Shown here piece after piece: positions 1 to 12,257 of a stretch of DNA of 64,000 nt. A model generated the notes under the pieces. It was not told the origin of the DNA. It saw nothing but the letters and a program-made list of their open reading frames with translations, and ran no database searches. The position numbers were made by a program, and so were the translations under genes. Location: NCBI RefSeq assembly GCF_046630445.1, contig NC_092334.1, forward strand, positions 102,371,501 through 102,435,500, written 5' to 3'. Position 1 is the first letter of the stretch, and each line of letters starts with the position of its first letter. Source of the stretch: Rutidosis leptorrhynchoides (taxonomy: Eukaryota > Streptophyta > Magnoliopsida > Asterales > Asteraceae).

Positions 1-1452
1 TCGGCCGTACCTCCCAAAAACCACCATCATCATCAATTTTTCATCATCTATTGCTTGGATTGTTTGATTGCTTGTGTATTCAGATTCCTTTCATCGTTCT
101 ATAGGCGCCTACACCAATTTCTTTTGATTTGGGTATAATCATAAACCCTAACTTTTCAATTTTTATTTATTTTTATTGATTTTGATCTTTTATTGATGCT
201 ATGGTACTTGTATGTTATTGGATTGTTGTTATTATGCATAGAATTACTCGATTACGTATGATTTCGGTTATTAAAATTTTGGACAGCAGCTTGTTGGTTA
301 AAATCAGTAAACTTAACATGGAATTTTGATTAATTAAAGTGTATGAATGAGTTCCTCTCATTTAGTACATAATTTTAGGCTTTTGATTCACCTCTTTTCG
401 AGTTACGGATCAAAATCTACGCGTAAAACAAGTTTTAATTGGAATTAAGATGAAATCAGGTTTTACCTCGAAGTTTGAGTCATAATCTGATATTTTTGAG
501 TGATCCATTGGATTGGGATTGATTATTGGACGAATTTATATGTTTGGATCATCGAAATCCGAGTTACAGATCACCCGGAATGATTAAAACAAATTGTAAA
601 TCGAATAAATTTGTTGGCTGATTTTGATGGCTGATTATCACGAATTTAGAACTGATTTGTGGTGTTCTTGAGCATCCTAAGATGTTGGGAAGGTTTTTGG
701 GACGAGGATATATATAAGACTCGTCAAAAATCGACACCCGAGGCTCAAGTTACGACCCGAACAATTTTAATTAAACTTATGGTTATAAAATTTAACTTAT
801 GTTATGAAATAATGATTTTTCATTATTATTAAAAGACTTAGGTTATGAAAATAATTATAACAAATAAATACTTATGATATATATAATTATTATATCATTA
901 TAAGTTAATTTGTGATTAATTATTCCTATAATTAAAATTTATGATTTAATAATACATTTAATATTATTAAGAGACTTATGTTATGTATAAAACTTATGGT
1001 ATAAGATTATTATATCAATACATATGATAAAGATTGATTAATTAATTATTTGATATGAGGATTAATTATTAAATTACTTATGACATAAAATAATCATTAA
1101 AGACTTATGGTTTAGTAATTATATTAAAATACTTATGATATGTATAACATTTCATGATTTATTTATAATACTTATGACATGATTAATAATTCATTATTAA
1201 TTAATAATACTTATGATATGATTAAAAATTTATTATTAATTAATAATACTTATATTATGATTAATATTTAATTAATTAATTAAATACTTATGTTATATTA
1301 ATTATATCATTTAAACTTATGTTAACTTTAATAATTTATTTTAATTTAATTAAACTTATGTTATGACATGATTATACATATATGACTTTAAATAACTTTA
1401 TAACTTATATTATTAATATAATTTATATTTTAAAATTTAATGTTGGCTAAGT

Positions 1453-1517
1453 TTGACCAATGCTGACTTTTGAGTTGACTTTCGGTTGACTTTGACTTTC
1501 AGTTGACTTTTGTTGAC
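1453..1517 (+). promoter_or_regulatory. cluster of TTGAC (W-box core) motifs in LTR
   Basis: Six TTGAC cores occur within about 65 bp, several as GTTGACTTT. TTGAC is the core of the W-box bound by plant WRKY factors. The cluster lies upstream of the conserved leader block of the LTR, where U3 promoter elements would be expected. A regulatory role is inference; direct-repeat drift could also give this pattern. Confidence 0.4.
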
Positions 1518-1526
1518 TTTCTAATT

Positions 1527-1672
1527 AAGGAAACTTTCCTAAATTATAAACTTTCCAAAAATAGCAACTTTCTAAATATGGAAACTTTCCAAAAATAGAA
1601 ACTTTCCTAAAATAGAAACTTTCTAAAAAAGGAAACCTGCTAAAAATAGAAACTTTCTAAAAATAGAAAGTA
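1527..1672 (+). repeat. short tandem array (GAAACTTTC...AAAATA units)
   Basis: About eight imperfect units of 15-19 bp are built on the core AAACTTTC followed by A-rich spacer. The array directly follows the TTGAC cluster in the LTR. Similar promoter-proximal arrays with different motifs occur in the LTRs of elements A and B. Confidence 0.7.
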
Positions 1673-2680
1673 CGTGTCCTTACGCTGTCCTGATTAAACC
1701 GAAGCATACTGAGTGTTGTTCTATGTCTACTTTCAATAAGTACTATAGTTATCATACTAAGACCTGACCTAAATTAGTTATTTATATCGACCTGCTTTAT
1801 TTATAGGTCGGCGTTGTGATCATTCTTGATCACTTTACTTCGTTTGCTGTTCGCTTTTTGTGTGGTTACTACTTTTGCTTTAAGGTGAGTTATAGTCCCG
1901 TTTTTCATACTTTTTAAAGTATTTTTGGGATGTGATTACATGCATTTTGTTTTACGTTTAGACACAAGTGTCAATTAAATTTAAATTATCTTTATGAGTT
2001 GAACAAAAATATTTCCTAGTCTGGTAACTTTAATCACTGGTTTCTACTGTTGAACGCGAATCCTATGGATAGATCTATCCGGTTTGACAACCCCATTTCG
2101 AGCTAGTCGCACTAGCAATTTATAATCGAAATGTGTTAGTACTTCGTAATTATTTAAAGATACACTTGTTCGGTGTATATATATTGTGTTTGGCAAGGGT
2201 AAATAAATGGTTAAGTGGTTACCGGGTGGCTTATTGATAATGGAATAATTTTTTATGTTTTCTAATATTTTAAATCTTGTGGTCTAAAGTTTATTCGTTT
2301 ATTTAAACCTATAATTCACTCAACATTTTTGTTGACAGTTTACTCGCATATTTTCACAGGTACTTGATTGTTTGATGCTTCCGTTGTGTTAGAAGAGTCT
2401 GCATGCATTTGGGCAGATTTTGTTAAACGAATTATGAAACATTAAACTTGCATTCTCTTTTTGAATTTAAACATGTGGGTGTTTGGTTGACAATGTTTTA
2501 TGTCAAATTTGGATATTTAATATGTTGGGTTGCTTAAACTACATATTTTGGTAAATTTCCTTTTTGGGAAACTTTTTGAATAATAAAATGCAATGTTGTT
2601 TATTAAATTCATTTAAAGTTCGATCAAGCTGTGGGACCAAGTGACGGAACCGTTAAGTGTATTGACGGGGCCATCAAAGT

Positions 2681-2692
2681 TGGTATCAGAGC
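2681..2692 (+). other. primer-binding site (initiator Met-tRNA)
   Basis: TGGTATCAGAGC is complementary to the 3' end of plant initiator methionine tRNA, the usual minus-strand primer of plant LTR retrotransposons. Four bases separate it from the LTR end. Confidence 0.9.
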
Positions 2693-4845
2693 CTTGGTTG
2701 TAGGGAATTAGGCTGCATTGATGTCGTTACCCGAGTCAATGGGGTGCATTAGTGAGTCTAGTCTACAGCCCGACCTATATCATATTATTATATGTGATTA
2801 TTTATATCCTATGGTATGTATTTTAATATCATACATACATCTCTGTTATGTTCTAAATCCGGGAGTAACTCCCATTCTGATTTAAACGTATTCTCCAACT
2901 CATGCGAGTTTATATTTTTAGAACACCTCGGATAGTGAAACCGAGGGGTGTCATTCTCGACTTCTGAAATTCTCGACATTTCTATGTCATCTATTATGGT
3001 TATGTATATAACGTTTGAGTTATATTACGCGAGATGTCATTCTTGACTTCTAAATTCTCGGCATTTCAATGTCAGCTATTATGTTTAGGTATATAACATT
3101 CTTGTTATATTACGTGCCTTTGTGCCGTTGTGCCTTGTGCTTTGGGTTGCAAACCAGAAATGTCATTCTTGACATTTAAAGATTCTTGATACTTCAAAGA
3201 CATTTTTATGTCATCGTTACTCTTATTCATTACTTTTGATGTTTTGTCTCTTGTGCTATCCTTAGTACGTTGTTTAAGAAATCGTTTTAGAGAAATTGTG
3301 TGGAAATTCGAGGTTGATCGCATGTCCTGACCTCATGTAGTGCTATTGGAATGGAACTATGAATTAGTATAATATAATGACGTCAGGCCAACGTGATTAT
3401 ATTATGGTAAATCATAAAGAAGTTCCAATATTGTGACATGAGGAATAGAAAGCGAGTCAAAGAACATTTTCACACTACTCATTCAGAAATTCTGATGTAC
3501 TACATGGGTAGGGAAAATATTCATTATCTTATTTGCTGATATACGAGAAGCTTGTTTTAACCAGATTATCTATCTCATGCTCTATCCTTCATAACTCGCT
3601 TGTTAGCAACAGTTTCGCTCGGGAACTGTTTTGGCCCAAGGACTTATGTCCTGTTAATAGTCAAAACAACATTTAACTCATTGGTTTTCATGACCTCGTA
3701 ACATTTGTTGGTCAAATGTCGCACGACGATTCAAGTCCTTTACTCGATCTTCCACGATCTTACTTCAACTCGTAACATCTGAAATACATATACTTTGTTT
3801 ATCATCGGGAGTTTTACACATTTGTTTAATTGGGCGGTTCTCATGAGATTTATGGGCGAATAGAAGTAATGAAATATGTTGTCACGTATACAATTTATAA
3901 AATCCTATATGTACGTATGGATTCAAATGAATAAATTTTTCCTTACCTATTTTGGTTGGTATATACTAAATTATACCTTTAAATTATTTTAAAACCACTC
4001 CTTTATTGAGTTGTTTAATTAAGCCAATTTGTTTTATGTAAAATGGTACACGTTGTACATACTTCTAAATTTACTAAGAACTTCTTTCCGTTTATGTTGT
4101 CACATCAAACGTTTAATTTTTTTTTCAAAACTCCTTTGATTGATTTTATCAAATTTTCGCATTACTCTACAGAGTGTTTGGATCACAGTTCTTCTCATCA
4201 TCTGTTTAAGGATGAAACTTACCATAAAGTTCATTGATATAAACTCTTACACCACTTTGGATGCCGGTTTTATAAAATTTGTTAGAAAGTCTTTACACTC
4301 ATAAAATTTTCCCTCTTATTGTTGGACATGTCCAAAACGCGGACCGATAAATCAATTTTCTGGGGTACACTCGGTGGTCACCCTATTGTAGAAAAGGTGC
4401 TAGGTGGGTTTCTACCCTAATTGTTATTATAGTGGGTATCATGGATATATATTACACTAGACCGTTTGAGGATTTTCTACTCTCAATATTCGCGGTTAAC
4501 CGCAACACCCTCGTAAACATAAATCCTAGGATTCAATACTTTGAGGTGCATGAAATCATTTTTGGAGATTCATCTCACCTGGAGTCAACTATTCTTTATG
4601 GTCCAAGGTTCACGTTCCTTTCATCCGCACATAAATTTAAGAATAAGGTTGAGTCCTAGATTGACTTGCTCATTGTGCGAGGAAGTTCACTCTCATTAAA
4701 AGATCACACCTTTCGTACGTCTTCCTTTCGAAAATGTAATGAAAATTTACTTTGAAGTTCATGATCTTCGTTATCCCCTTGAAGGAATTGTTTTAAACAT
4801 CTATACCACTAATGTGGCTACTCTATATAATGTTTTCTTTGTTGG
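2693..4845 (+). other. decayed retroelement leader/gag region
   Basis: No convincing protein similarity is visible. The first part follows the PBS and contains the hairpin also found in elements A and B, so it belongs with the LTR at 1-2676. The pol region that follows 4846 ends in a different way from that lineage, so a junction between two elements probably lies somewhere between about 3430 and 4845. I cannot place it by eye. Confidence 0.45.
3344..3430 (+). other. conserved dyad-symmetry (hairpin) element
   Basis: An imperfect inverted repeat of about 87 bp. The outer arms are TATTGGAA...TTCCAATA and the inner arms are ATAATATAAT...ATTATATTAT around a short GAC...GTG loop region. Recognisably homologous hairpins occur in element B (51212-51288) and, reversed, in element A (56208-56285). 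Confidence 0.65.
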
Positions 4846-7471
4846 TTGCAACTATATTTCATTCGTGCCAGTTCGTCCCCTTGGGGAGCTCCTGTTTTGT
4901 TTGTTAAGAAGAAAGATGATTCGTTCCGATTGTGTATTGATTATCGCGAGTTGAACAAGCTTACTGTTAAGCATCGTTACCCTTTTCCGAGAATTTATGA
5001 TCTGTTCGATCAGCTTCAAGGTTCGTTCACCAATTGCGCGTTAAATAAACCGATATTTCGAAAAACCAATTTCTGTACCCGTTATGGTCACTATAAATTC
5101 ATTTCTTGTTATGCCGTTCAGATTGACTAACGCACCTGCTTTGTTCATAGACCTCATGAACCGTGTGTGTAGACCTTATCTGGACAAGTTCGTTATCATT
5201 TTCATCGTTTATATTCTTATCTATTCCAAGAGTGATCAGAAACATGAAGAACATTTGAAGATGGTGCTTGATTTATTGAGGACAGAATAGCTGTACGCTA
5301 AGTTCTCTAAGTGCGCATTCTGGTTGAAAGAAGTTCAATTCCTTGGACACGTTGTTAGTAAGAAGGGAATTCAAGTTGATCCCGCCAAGACTGAGGCAAT
5401 TGAGAAGTGAGAAATTCCGAAGACTCCTACTCAGATTCGTCAGTTTCTAGGGTTGGCAGTTTACTATAGAAGGTTCGTTCAAGATTTCTCTCGTATAGCG
5501 AAATCTCTGACTGCTTTAACGCACAAGGGGAAGAAGTTTGAGCGGAAGGATGAACAGGAGACGGCTTTTCAAGCTCTGAAGAAGAAGTTGACTACCGCTC
5601 TGATATTATCACTACCTGAGGGTAATGGTGATTTTGTTGTCTATTGTGATGCATCGCGTCAGGGCTTTGGTTGCGTTTTGATGCAACAAAAGAAAGTCAT
5701 CTCTTACGCGTCATGTCAGTTGAAGATCCATGAACAGAATTATACGACCCAAGATTTAGAATTGGGAGCTGTTGTGGTTACGCTTAAGAATTAGAGGCAT
5801 TATCTATATGGGGTCAAATGTACGGTGTACACTGATCATAAAAGTCTTCAACATATTCTTGATCAAAAACAGTTGAATATGAGGCAACGAAGATGGGTTG
5901 AGACGTTGAACGATTATGATTGCGAACTTTTATATCATCCGGGGAAGGCCAATGTTGTGGCCGATGCGTTAAGTCGTAAAGAGAGGGCTGAACCTCGCAG
6001 GTTTAGGGCCTTGAATATGACAATTCGAACCAACCTCGCTAGGCAGATTCTTGAGGCACAACAAGAAGCCTTAAAGGAGGAGAATTTTATGAATGAAAAG
6101 GTCAGAGGCATGGCTAAGAAGTTTGAGGTATGAACTGATGGTACTCGGTATTTTGCGGGACGCCTTTGGGTTCCCAAGTTTGGTGATCTACGACAACTTG
6201 TTTTAGATGAGGCTCATAAGTCTAGGTACTCTATTCATCCTGGTTTAGGAAAGATGTATCATGATCTTAAGGAGCTGTATTGGTGGCCTAATTTGAAAGC
6301 TGATGTGGCTACTTATGTGGCTAAGTGTTTGACCTGTGCTAAGGTTAAAGCTGAGCATCAGAAACCGTCTGGACTTTTGGTGCAACCTGAGATTCCCGAG
6401 TGGAAGTGGAAAGGTATTACAATGGATTTTATTACGAAGTTACCGAGAACTGTGGGTGGTTATGATACCATTTGGGTGATTGTTGACCGACTCACAAAGT
6501 CATCTCATTTCTTACCGATTAAGGAAACGGATTCAATAGAGAAGCTTACTCATTTGTATTTGAAGGAGATTGTTTCAAGACATGGTGTTCCTGTATCTAT
6601 TATTTCTGACCGAGACAGTCAATTCATATCGAGGTTTTGGCAATCCTTACAGGAAGCTTTGGGAACTAAGTTAGATATGAGCACCGCTTATCATCCACAG
6701 ACGGATGGTCAGAGTGAAAAGACCATTCAAACGTTAGAAGACATGTTACGAGCGTGTGTTATTGATTTTGGTAATGGGTGGGAAAGATATTTGCCGTTGG
6801 CTAAATTTTCTTATAATAACACTATCATGCAAGTATTAAAGCCGCACCGTTTGAAGCTCTGAATGGTAGAAAGTGTAGGTCTCCTATCTGTTGGAATGAG
6901 GTTGGGGATGCTCAACTCATAGGCCCATAAATTATTCATGAGACTACCGAGAAGATCGTACAGATTAAAGAGAGATTGAGAACCACCAGAAGTCGGCAAA
7001 AGAGTTATGCCGATAAGAGAAGGAAAGATATAGAATTTGAAATTGGTGACCGTGTTATGTTGAAGGTATCACCTTGGAAAGGTGTGGTACGTTTTGGAAA
7101 GAGGGGGAAGTTGAATCCTCAATTTGTTGGACCGTTTGAGATTATAGAAAGAGTTGGACCCGTGGCTTATCGTTTGAAATTGCCACAAGAACTTAGTGAT
7201 GTTCATGATGTTTTTCATGTATCGAATTTGAAAAAGTGTTTGGCCGAGGCCGATGAAACTATTCCTCTGGAGGAGCTTCATGTTGATAAACAACTCCATT
7301 TTATTGAGGAACCTGTTGAGATTATGGATCGAGAGTTTAAGACACTCAAGCAGAGTAGAATTCCTATTATCCGAGTTAGATGGAACGCCAGACGCGGTCC
7401 CGAGTTCACTTGGGAGCGTGAAGATCAGATGAAGCAGAAGTACCCGCATTTGTTCCCATTAGGGGGAGGAT
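4846..7471 (+). pseudogene. Ty3/gypsy pol remnant (RT, RNase H, integrase)
   Basis: Fossil gypsy polyprotein region on the plus strand, in the usual order. Reverse transcriptase begins near 4850 ([24 protein letters not shown]) and continues to about 5450. RNase H lies at about 5620-5990 ([20 protein letters not shown]). The integrase zinc-binding segment is at about 6250-6380 ([10 protein letters not shown]), the catalytic core at about 6400-6870 ([23 protein letters not shown]), and the C-terminal domain with a chromodomain-like tail at about 6976-7471 ([15 protein letters not shown]). No clear gag or protease is seen upstream. The remnant is broken in several places. The polypurine tract ATTAGGGGGAGG abuts the Cassandra-type LTR that follows. 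Confidence 0.85.
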
Positions 7472-7783
7472 TGTAACATCCGTGTTACATCCGTCCCATA
7501 TCGGTTGGAGAGGGGAACGAAGCATGCCTTATAAGGGTGTGGAGACCTTTCCTAGCATGACGCGTTTTGGGACACAAGTGCAGCAGATCCCATGAGAACT
7601 CTGCAGTTAAGCGTGCTCATGCAAGGACTATACCAGGATGGGTGACCTCCTGGGAAAGTGTTCGTCGTGTGTGGTCGCCAAGAAAAATCCGTGAGCAACC
7701 TACGGGGGAGACAAGGGTACGTCCCTATCTCTGCAAAGCGGACAATATCATGCTATGGGGAAAGTTTTACCTGGGGTGTTACA
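7472..7783 (+). repeat. Cassandra left LTR
   Basis: TG...CA bounded. It contains CCCATATCGGTTGGAGAG, a TATAAG motif (GCCTTATAAGGG) and the 5S-like segment. It starts directly after the polypurine tract of the gypsy pol remnant. Confidence 0.88.
7575..7675 (+). other. 5S rRNA-derived segment in LTR, copy 1
   Basis: The sequence follows the 3' four-fifths of plant 5S rRNA. The internal RNA polymerase III promoter boxes are recognisable: A box AGTTAAGCGTGCT (7605-7617) and C box GGATGGGTGACCTCCTGGG (7636-7654). It is part of the mobile element, not a functional 5S gene; the first bases of real 5S rRNA are not preserved. Confidence 0.9.
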
Positions 7784-7853
7784 GATGGTATCAGAGCCAG
7801 GTTCTGGACCAAACGTACACAGCAAGGACGATGTGTCATATTAGGGGGAAGTT

Positions 7854-8166
7854 TGTAACATCCGTGTTACATTCGTCCCACATCGGTTGGAGAGGGGAAC
7901 GAAGCATGCCTTATAAGGGTGTGGAGACCTTTCCTAGCATGACGCGTTTTGGGACCACAAGCGCAGCAGATCCCATGAGAACTCTGCAGTTAAGCGTGCT
8001 CATGCAAGGGCACTACCAGGATGGGTGACCTCCTGGGAAAGGGTTCGTCGTGTGTGGTCGCCAAGAAAAATCTGTGAACAACCTACGGGGGAGACAAGGG
8101 TACGTCCCTATCTCTGCAAAGCGGACAATATCATACTACGGGGAACATTTTACCTGGGGTGTTACA
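7854..8166 (+). repeat. Cassandra right LTR
   Basis: Second LTR, about 95 percent identical by eye to the left one. It follows the tract TTAGGGGGAAGTT and ends GTGTTACA, directly joined to integrase-coding sequence of a second gypsy element. Confidence 0.88.
7956..8054 (+). other. 5S rRNA-derived segment in LTR, copy 2
   Basis: Same 5S-like block as in the left LTR, with both polymerase III boxes intact. Small differences from copy 1 lie between the boxes. Confidence 0.9.
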
Positions 8167-8529
8167 ACTGAGATAGTGCTTCAAACGACGGAAATGATTG
8201 ACCAAATTCGTGAAAGGTTGAAAATGGCTCAATATCGTCAAAAGTCTTATGCGGATAAAAGAAGGAAATCTCCCGAGTTTCAAGTAGGTGATAAAGTAAT
8301 GCTTAAAGTTTCTCCATGGAAAGGGGAAATCCGTTTTAGAAAGAGGAGAAAGTTAGGTCCAAGGTTCATCGGACCTTTTGAAATAGTTGCTAGAATCGGG
8401 AAAGTAGCCTACCGATTGGCATTGCCCGAGAAGTTAAGTGCAATTCACAATACATTTCACGTATCACAACTAAGGAAGTGTTTGGTGGATGAGTCAACGG
8501 TTGTTCCACTTGATGAAATTGAGATAGAT
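8167..8529 (+). pseudogene. gypsy integrase C-terminal fragment (second element, left part)
   Basis: Encodes the end of a gypsy integrase: [58 protein letters not shown]. It is related to, but clearly distinct from, the pol remnant upstream, so two gypsy families meet across the Cassandra element. It is interrupted at its right edge by the solo LTR 8530-13341, and its chromodomain tail resumes beyond that LTR. A fossil; only a fragment is present. Confidence 0.85.
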
Positions 8530-11500
8530 TGTGACAACCCGGAAAATTTTGACTAATTTTAAACCAAACTCTCGATACGATTTAATATTTTGACACGATA
8601 AGCAAAGTCTGTTAGGTTGGGTCTCAAAATTTTTGAACTGTTTCATGTATTTAATTGCTCTTCGAATGTTCCAAATGATTCACGAACAACTATTTGTAAA
8701 TATATATGTATATATAAATTCATGTATATAATGACTTGAAACATGCTTAGCCTCTTTAATTAAATTAAATTTACTATTTATTTTAACTAGATTGCTAGAT
8801 ACGGGGTATTAGATTGGTGACTATATTTTTAGATAAGTTAAATATCGACACTTTTATATCCTTTGTCATTTGTATGATATAATATAATTAAAGAGGTTAC
8901 TTCATGTGAACTAGTTAATTTTTGTATGCGTGGAAGGGTAAACCTTACTACTAGAACTAAACTATTATTATTAATAAGAATAACATGGGAATATGATAAG
9001 TAAATGAGGTCATGAATATGAAAACGCGAGATTAGACTTTATCGGATACACAGCTCACATGCACTATAATTACTCTTCAACTTGTTACTTGAAATTATCT
9101 TCTAGGACTTGGACATAATTCAATAACATACATTGTAGTAAAATTCGTTGGCCCCAATATCTTTTATCTTTATTCATTTCAATTCTATATTATATCTATC
9201 ACTTCATTTCTTTAGTTCATTATTATACTAATACACACAATCATGCACATTCATCTAACCCTATCTTTCCTGATTTCAAGGTATATGGCCCATTCTTGCA
9301 ACAAAATAATTCCAACACATAGATATACATATACATGCATCCATCAATACTCACTGCTAATTTACCCACTAGTGATATACATATACATAGATATACATAT
9401 ACATGCATCCATCAACACATAGTGATTGTTTCCTTTCTTTTTGTTTTTGTCTCCCAAGTTAAACATTGACACCCACTACTACCGCATCTTTTTCTGTTTC
9501 TAATCACCATCAACAATCACTATCTAATAAAAAAAGTATATATACATTTACATAGCATTAATATTAGAAACCCACTTGTCTACATATCTATTCATTTTCT
9601 GTTTGAGCCATCTTAAGCCACCTTTTTAATTTACCATATTTACAAACCACACAACCAACTATCTTTCAACTAAAAGTCATGTACACTTATTGAGAGAATA
9701 TTGGACAAAGTTTGTTAGGCTTGATTAAGACATGAAATTAGATTCTCTCTATTTACTATTCTTGATAGACAAAGCTAAACAAACCACACTCACATATGCT
9801 AGTTATATACATATACATACTTACACTAATATGAAACCCATTTCTTAATCACCACACCAAAACCCATCTTCTTCTTCCTCGTGAGTGCTCAACCCGACCA
9901 GCAATCACCATGCCTCCGTCACCACAATACACCACCACAACCATCAAGTTGTATGTTTCTTTTTGTTTCGAATATCTGTTGAAACCGAGACCCACAAACA
10001 CCATTACCATCGACACCCATCACCATTTTTAGTCTCCTCTACTTCTTCATGATATCAATCACCACCATCGACACGCATGTCCTGGTGATATTTATAACTT
10101 GTCGAACACCCTGCAATACCATTTACCGCCACTACTTTCTACCACAATACCATCGTACCACCATGACCACAACCATTGAATCATCTTCGAATGTTTCATA
10201 ATTTTTCTGTTGGCCGAAACAAATCACCAAGCTAAAGAGAATCGTTGCCCATACAACACCATCGTCACCCTCACAAACTCTCTCTCTTTTCATTTTTTTC
10301 TTCTTCCTTTTTCTGTTGGATTCGTGAACAGCCATGAACCCAGCTGTACTTAGTTACGTTTCTGTTTCTTGTTTCTACTGCCACTATTACGCTGATATGT
10401 TGTATGAACTTAAAAACTATCACAACCAGATCACGTTATTGCTTTTGTTTTGCTGTCCAATTAACCACAAAACTGAAGTTAATGTTGCTTGCATCTGAAA
10501 CACGACTCAACCATCATCTCTTTAACCAATATTAAACTCAATCACTACATATGTTTCCTGTTTTGTCTACCCAAACAACCCAACCATCGAAGGTTTTCAA
10601 TTACTATCCGGTTCTTCTGTTTACTGCTATTCCGATCATAACACAACCCACAAAAACCACCACTACCAACGAATTACTACTGCTACAGCCTCAATCACCT
10701 TTAGTTGATCGAGAAACATCACCTCACTACTCGTTTCCTGTTTTATGTTTTTTATCACAGCCGTAACCACCATCTCGGTTTATCTCTCTTCTCTCTCTCT
10801 CTCTTCTTTTACTCTGTGGCTGTTTGAAAATTTCCCAAAACTAGACGCACACCTGCATAAACCATTATTGCTGCTATTGAATTCTGATTACATTATGATG
10901 ATGATGAATTAAAAACCTTACACAACACAGACACCATGGCTTTGTAATTGTAGTCTGCAAATTACGTGAACATACGCGATTTTTTTTCTTTCTTGATGGA
11001 CCCCGAGAAGAAGAATAATAAAAATGATTGAAAATCTGTTAACAATAATAAAGCGAAGGACACACCAATTTCCTTTTTTCTAATTGATGTTGCTGTCGGT
11101 TGAAAAGAAGAAAAGGGATAAAGTGGGAAGTAAAACTCGCTATTCTTATTTTTTTCCTCGATCAACTGTATTACTTGGAGCCAGAAGAAACCCTCACACA
11201 CACATAAATTTAATGGCCCTTAAACTTATTTAGGGAATACTATCGGGCTTGTGAGTTATTTTGGGCCATAATCCTTTATATGTTGGGCCGTGACTTTGTT
11301 TAGCTAAATGGGTTTATGAAGTTGCTATTGGGCCAAATTGGACCGAGACATAGCCATTTCCTGTTGGACCGAGATATAGTTTGCATCTCCTGTTGGGCCG
11401 AAAGGATGACGATGAGTGAACGAGTATAAATGATGGTGATGAAATACATAATAAAATGATGATGATTAGAGTTTAATGATGTTGATTATGATGAGGCTTT

Positions 11501-11636
11501 AGCCATGATATTAATAACGACGATAGTTAGATTTAAGAAACGATGATAATGGTGATGATGAAATGATCATAATAAGCGATACATAAGGGTATAAATCTTA
11601 ACATTTTTACTATTTTTATCATTATTATTATGATTC

Positions 11637-11695
<59 letters not shown>

Positions 11696-11705
11696 TTAAT
11701 TTTTA

Positions 11706-11742
<37 letters not shown>

Positions 11743-11864
11743 GTATTAGAATTATTATTATTATTATAAATATCATTATTATTATTATTATTATTATTAT
11801 GAATATCATTATTAGTAATATTATTATCATTATTATCATTAGTAGTAAGATTATTTGTATTATA

Positions 11865-11911
<47 letters not shown>

Positions 11912-12030
11912 AATTATTATTATTATTATTATAAATATCATTATTATTATCATTATTATTATGAATATCATTATTAGTAATATTATTATCATTATTATCA
12001 TTAGTAGTAAGATTATTAGTATTATAGTTG

Positions 12031-12073
<43 letters not shown>

Positions 12074-12164
12074 AATTATTATTATTATTAAAATTATCAT
12101 TTTTATTAAAACTATCATTTTATTTATCATTATTAGTATTATTATTATTTTTATCACTAACATG

Positions 12165-12257
<93 letters not shown>

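Larger units (their letters stand above)
1..2676 (+). repeat. Ty3/gypsy 5' LTR, left end outside window
   Basis: The stretch ends in CATCA four bases before a perfect initiator-Met primer-binding site, so it is the 5' LTR of a plus-strand gypsy-type element; its start lies left of the window. It has an AT-rich part (about 780-1440), a TTGAC cluster and an AAACTTTC array, then a block at about 1885-2360 that recurs in all the other large gypsy LTRs here (AAG/GTGAGTT on the left, a GATAGATCTAT motif with AACCCC, TTTTCACAG on the right). The shared block and the PBS are seen directly; the assignment to a Retand-like lineage is inference. Confidence 0.75.
7472..8166 (+). mobile_element. Cassandra-type TRIM, two LTRs and 70-bp interior
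   Basis: Two direct repeats of 312 and 313 bp (7472-7783 and 7854-8166) start TGTAACATCC and end GTGTTACA. They flank a 70-bp interior with a PBS (7786-7797, TGGTATCAGAGC) and a polypurine tract (TTAGGGGGAAG). There is no coding capacity. The 5S rRNA-derived block inside each LTR is the hallmark of the Cassandra family of terminal-repeat retrotransposons in miniature. The two LTRs differ at roughly 14 sites by eye (4-5 percent), so this copy is older than the copia element and elements A and B. Flanking five-mers (AGGAT and ACTGA) do not match, so it is not a simple insertion into one target. Confidence 0.9.

Noticed and set aside
7575-7675. A functional 5S rRNA gene
   Set aside because: The 5' part of 5S rRNA is not preserved and the segment lies inside the LTRs of a TRIM in both copies, as known for Cassandra.
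9316-9415. CRISPR-like short repeats
   Set aside because: Only two copies of a 31-bp segment in a plant LTR; no spacer structure.
10551-11201. Open frames in the CA/CT-rich part of the large solo LTR
   Set aside because: Low-complexity Thr/Pro/Ser/Phe composition inside a bounded LTR.
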